From Amphibalanus amphitrite (Eukaryota; Arthropoda; Thecostraca; Balanomorpha; Balanidae), in NCBI RefSeq assembly GCF_019059575.1, contig NW_024882202.1, forward strand, positions 310,001 to 374,000: DNA of 64,000 nucleotides, in the 5' to 3' direction. The position numbers were made by a program, and so were the translations under genes. The notes below the pieces were generated by a model. The model searched no databases, was not told where the DNA came from, and saw nothing but the letters and a program-made list of their open reading frames with translations. Each line of letters starts with the position of its first letter. The stretch's first letter is position 1. This document shows, in pieces, positions 26,001 to 32,000 of the stretch.

Positions 26001-29000
26001 TTCCTATGAAATAAAAATACGTAAGTGTTACCTGACTTCTTTTAAAAAGCAGATGTTTCAAATGATTAGGACCTGATGGAGATGCCAGGTTCTTTGTATT
26101 AGGCTGCTAACATGTATGACATTGCACCTGAGCCCATGGAACACATATCCACAATTATTGCAGACCACCTTTTGTTTCAACTCAAATGCCACATCATTTG
26201 TTATGTGCATCCAGTAGCGGCGGAACACCTTCAATTAAGGGGGGGGGGGGGGCACTGCCGACTTCTGGTCCCATTCTTTCCATGCAACGTCCATAGGGCT
26301 AATGTTAAAATGCCAAAATCAAAGGGGGCACGGTGCCCCGGTGCCTTCCCCGTTCCGCCGCCTATGTGTGCACCCACCCCTTGCCGTTTTTTATTGACCG
26401 TCCCGCTCCCCCGTTACGCAGGTACCGCGGGGACCTGCACGAGCTGCGTCTGAGACGGTCCAACCAGTCCATCGAGGTGTGCGACTGCACCATCACCGGT
26501 AACCGGGAGCAGGCGGTGCTGCTGCGCTCCCCGCTCCGCGAGGTCACCTCCTCCAACATCTCCGAGGTCACCGTCATCGTCAACCGCACCACCATCGACG
26601 GAAACGGGGCCGGCCTCCAGCAGATCTCCAAGTTAGTAAAAGGTTTTCAGAGCTACGAACCTAACATTTTTGCCCGGTGCCGGCGTGATCCTGGAAGGTA
26701 CTTTATTTATCATGAGCTCAGGTACCCAGCGCTGATTCGTGTTTTTTTTTTATACTTTTACGATCTTTGGGTATTGCAAACGACACGATCATTTTGCTGA
26801 TGAAACTACGACGGAGCTTCAGTGAATGCTGACGTTTCGCTACAAAAGTGTGCGCTACTTTGTAGATTCTTGCCGTTTAGCAGTGTTTATCCGAGCACAC
26901 GCAACAAGCTCATCTCTTTTTCCGCAGCAACCTGTGGCTGTCCAACAATCTCTTCCACTGGGTGTTGCACAACAACACCATCTCCTCCAGTGGACGGGGC
27001 GGCGTCGAGCTGAGCCTGCCGTACGTCTGGCAGTACAACGAGAACTTCACCCACTCCATCTACATCAGCGACAACGCCTTCAGACACAACTCTGAGCTCC
27101 GGCTGTCCGTCAGCGGACACTTCTCTCGGGTACAGCTCAGCGGCAACAGCCTCACAGACAACACCGCCGCGGGACCCATGATCGCCATCTCTGGCATGGA
27201 GAAGGAGTTTCTCATCACCGACAACACCATCCGCAACAACCGGGCTCCCACAGTCGTCAATATACACTCCGATAGCCAGACAGCCGTCATCGGGAACGTC
27301 AGTGCCGAGGTGACGCGCAACGTCATCCGCGACAACTCTCCGCCGCTGACGTCAGGCGAGGAGGTGGACCTCGCCAGCTACGTGGTGGCCGTGCGCGGCG
27401 TGCAGCCGGTGAATGTGACAGACAACGTGCTGGCCACGAACGGCATGCGCTACGTGCTGCTGGCCGGCAGTCGGGTGTCCGGCCTGGGTACCGCCATGGA
27501 CGCGCGCCGCAACTGGTGGGGTACCCGCGAGCCCACGGAGATCCGCCGGCTGATCGTCGATTTTGACGACCGGGCCGGGTACGTGCCGGTGACATTCAGT
27601 CCGTTCCTGACGCAGAGCTACGTGGGCGCGCCTCAGCAGCAGGACCGCGGCTCGGACGGCCCGATGGATCTGGACCGACTCTGCGGCAGACTCACACAGA
27701 ACCTGACGCTCAGGTGGGTACTTAGTACTTACAACGGACATCTTGGATTCAGGTTGGGGAGCGTGCGCCCTCAGGCACCTAGATAAAAAATGTGTTCACT
27801 TCTGTGGCTGTTCACTTGGTTGTTGTCTGAAATGGCCTCAAACGAAGCTGTGTTGCACTTCTTCTTAGATTTCATTTCTCTTTCACTGGGTCTACAGTTT
27901 ACATCCAACCACTTTCTCTTGTGCCTTGGATCCGTTGTCCATTTTACGGCACTAAATAACTATATTACCAGCCTTTTCTGATGCTTACAATTTATTTTAG
28001 CATCGGTATCTTCCACACCCCAATGACCTGCCGTTCTGTGTCCCCAGGTACCGTCCGGAGCCGTACCTGGTGTGGTCGGACCTCACCGTGATGCCGACAA
28101 GCACACTGCACCTGGAGCCGGGCGTCATCCTCGAGTTCCACCCGGGAGTAGGACTTCTGGTGCTGGGAAGACTGATGGCCATCGGCAACGAGGAGCGAAG
28201 GATTGTGATGAGGCCGGTGTCTCTGCGAGGCGATGGTGAGGGTCGGAAGAGGAGCTTGCCGCCGGGTGTGACGAGGTTGAGGGCCTCGAGTGAGGTGTTG
28301 GAGAATCGTCGAGGCGGAAGAAGTTCTCGTGACTTGTCACGGAACTCACGAGCTGAAAGAGACACTCGTGAAGTCGCCCTGGGCGAGGCGGAGGAGCAGT
28401 ACGGCGGTCCGGTGGGCCAGACCGCTCCGGAGTGGCGCAGCCCACCGCCCGGCGCGGCCATACGCCAGCCGCTCCCCGTCCGTCTCTGCACCCCGGGCAA
28501 CTGCACGGGCTCCAGCGGCTTCCTGGAGCTGTTCAACCGCACCACGCGCCAGTGGGTGCCCGTGTGTGACCGGCACTTCTCCGACCGCAACGCCGAGGTG
28601 GTGTGCCGCCAGCTGGGCCTCAGCGACGTGCACGTGCACGTGGCGCTCGGTCAGAGGACAGAGTTCACCGAGCTGACGCTGCGCTGGGTCACCTCCTGGT
28701 CGGAGCCGATCCAGTGCTCCGGCGAGGAGCGCCGCCTCGGCGACTGCCACCTGCGGCAGACCGGCCGCGAGCCGGACCCGACCGGCGCGCCGTACGTCTG
28801 TGACTGGCTCGATCCGTTTGTGTTCGTCGACTGCGGCTCGCCGGTTCCTGTGGAGGCCGCCCGCGCCTGGGGAGGGATCCGCTTCTCTCCGGGCCGGCTG
28901 GAGGAGGCGCTGCGCCGTCCCGAGGACGCGCCCCTCTCCGTGATGCGTTACGTGGATGTGGTGGGCGCCGGCCGGCAGCACGGCCTGCCGTCTCCAGCTG

Positions 29001-32000
29001 TCCTCTCCGTGCGCCGCGCGCCCGACGTGCAACACATCCGTGTGACCGACAGCCTCGACGACGGCGTGGCGGCCGTCAGCCCCGAGCAGTCCATGGAGCT
29101 GCTGTACCTCAGCGTCAGCGGCAGCCTGGGCGTCGGCGTGAGCATGGCGATGCTGACCGGGGAGGCGCGCAGCGCGGGCCACAGCTCGTTTGTGCCTGTG
29201 CAGAACGTGACGCTGCCGTACAGCGTGTTCGGCATGCTGGACGTGTGCGACTCGGTGAAGGAGGTGGTGGTGCGGGAGCGCGTGCTGCTCCACTACAGGT
29301 ACGACGACAGACCGGTGGACTGCGTGAAAATCTTCAAGTCGGCCGCCGAGGTGAAGACGCTGGGATTCAGGTGAGTACTTACCAACACTCAATGTTTGTT
29401 TGTTTGTTTTGTTTGTTTTGTTGGGTTAGGCCCTTTCGGTCCAATGAGACCATTTCAGAGCCGGGAGGATGATAGGATATAGGGGGAGACATTGGTCTGG
29501 GCAGGCACCCTAGTGAGTCGCCGGGGCTGAGCCCGTCCAGAGGACAGGCCACCCAGCCCCAAGGCACTCACTGCACCCGGCTACGGGGTGCGCTCCCTCG
29601 GGAGCAGCGGTGCCGCTCCAAGGGAGCAGCCCGCATGAGATAAAGTTGCCTGTCCAGCCCGGAGGGGGGTTGCGGCGTGGAGGAGAAGGATTTCAGTATC
29701 CTGAGGATAGAAGCACGGAACGGTCGAACACTCAATGTGGTTGGCTTGGACTTTTGCATTGGATACCAGTTGACATTTTATAGCTGCTACGATTTTTCTA
29801 CTTTTAAAATGCTTATCGCAGATATATTCCCAACCTTGCATGTGCGTCTTTTTATTCACTTTTTCTGCTCTCACATGATCGTATTCGCCTTCAGACTGCT
29901 GCAGTTCAACCTGGCCAACTCGAGCGACTTCCCTGATCTGGCTCCCGACTCGATCCGACTGTTTGACGGCGACATTTGGAACGTGACGTCGATCCTGATG
30001 TCGGAGCTGACGTACGCCAGCGTCGCCGACAGCGTGCTCTTCCACACGACCAACGAGACGACGCTGAGCGTGCAGTGGCACTCGAGCGGCGGTCACAGCC
30101 GGCACGGCTTCATCGCAGAGGTCGTCACCCTGCCCGTCTCCTCCATCGGATTCAGTGAGTGTGGAACGCGAGAGCTGCGGGGATGACGCGATCCCTGAAC
30201 CTGATGCGACGAGAATAGAGTTGATTGCTAGTGCTCACTGTCTCAGGCAGTTATGATTGCAATGTGTGGAAACTAAGTAGCGTGTCAAAGGTTTTTATTA
30301 TTTGTATTTGTTATATTCTGACATACCAGATAAAAATAGTTGTTACCGTTGCGTGCTTCGTTCCAGGTCGTGAGGTGATGCACAACATCTCCTTCTCGGA
30401 GATATACGATAACGAGGGCGGCGCCGTGACGTATGTCGGTGCCGGCGAGATCAACCCCACCGTGACCATGGAGTGGAACCGGATCACCGGCAACGGCAGG
30501 CACATGTACGGCAACTTCAGCACGGCCAGCGCCGCCGTCAGCATGGACGTACAGAACATGCAGTACCTCTACTTCACGGTGAGGGAACGGATCGTGGAGT
30601 GCCACGCATTCTGTGGTAAGACATCTTAGCACTTGTCGGTAGCCTTGCTGTCACCACGAGACATGTTTTAGGTCCAAGAAAAAACATGATGAATGATGAT
30701 GATGATTGAGAAACTGTGCTTGCGTTATTCATAACTATAAAGCAACCGACAAAATAAGGCAACCGAAATAATTTTTGGAGAAGTCTTCCTTTCTTCCTGT
30801 CGATGATTTGATGTACATTTCCGTATCCTCCTCTCACGCGTTCCGTGATTGCAGAACAACCTGTTGCGGTACAACCAGGGCGGCCTGCGTCTGCTGGCTG
30901 ACTCCAGTGGTCTGGCCACGGCTCTGAAGGCGCACATCAGCCACAACCTGTTCAGCGACACCCGGCAGCACCCGTCACTGCTGGTGGAGGGCCGGCGTAC
31001 ATCGCCCTACCAGGAGGCCATCGTCTACTATAACTACATCACAAGGGCCGACTGCTTTTACCGAGAGGTCATCGAGTTTTCACAGGTGCGCGGATGATAA
31101 ATGTTACCTGTTAAAGCGTTATTCGACAGACAGTGAATTCCACAGCTCGTTTGTGGCAAGATCATGAAGTTATATAACGTTATAACGTTTATATCGCGCA
31201 TGACCTTTTGCTCTTTCGTAGCTAACGTCTTACTGGTTGTTTCTAATGACAGACACATTCCATACACCTGATTACTCTAATGTATTTTTGCAGGTTGTTA
31301 CCAATTTTACTCACAACCTCATCTATAACAACAACGGCTTTCACACGATGAAGGTGACTGGCTTTGAGCGCGTCCATCTGCCCATCTACCAGAGCTTCGT
31401 ACGCAACAGCTTCTACGAGTAAGTGCCGTTCGTTATAAGTGGATCCATTGAGGACAAAATGCTTTTAAAACGGTTTTTAGATGATTTTAGATATGATTTT
31501 GCATGACATTGCGGGAAATAGTTGATTTCAATCAACTTCTCAATGATCAACAACAACAACAACCAACTATTTACAACATTAACTAATCAGCATCGCGGGA
31601 AAATGTTGATTTAACTACTTTCTCAGTAACCATTTTTCGACTAATATACAACTGCTGTTAGTTATTTCGCTCAGCACCCACAATTCACACATGGCCGTTT
31701 TACCTACGCGCCGTTTCGCCCCTTCAGAAACTACGCGACTGACGAGGATAACCGTACCACCATCCTGGTGAGCAGCGCCGGCCAGCGGTACGCCGAGAAC
31801 GTGCTGGTTAACGAGGACAACGACTACGAAATGGCCACCATCAACCGCACACAGTACGTACTACGTACCATCTTAAAACCGAGCTGAAGATACGATAAAG
31901 TAGGTGATGTGCAAATTTACGCACACTTCAGTAACAGGTCATTGGGTACTTGTCATGATGCTTATTTGGAATTTTGTGTTCGCTGACGATTGTTTCTTTA

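Larger units (their letters stand above)
8749..27713 (+). other. bark: bark repeat 2: SRCR, CUB-like, beta-helix exons
   Basis: Exons 8749-8906, 9207-9373 and 9632-9858 form the second SRCR (GNEWGTVCDHGW, LACQQLGW, CSPTDTDLTRCQFEG, VTLRCYD). Exons 21201-21389 and 21656-22472 carry beta-helix coils (HVLEHVTLSDNDGDGLGI) and a CUB-like segment (YQVVIRYLAP). Exons 23809-23944, 26422-26631 and 26928-27713 carry the beta-helix (VTVIVNRTTIDGNGAGL, ITDNTIRNNRAPTVVN) and an RRNWWGT motif that recurs at the end of each helix. The repeat is interrupted by the two largest introns, which contain the LTR element and the RCHY1-like gene, but no exon is lost and phases stay compatible. Confidence 0.85.

Noticed and set aside
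28346-29392. 348-codon minus strand open frame
   Set aside because: Shadow of bark exon 28048-29370; His/Val-rich product without domains.
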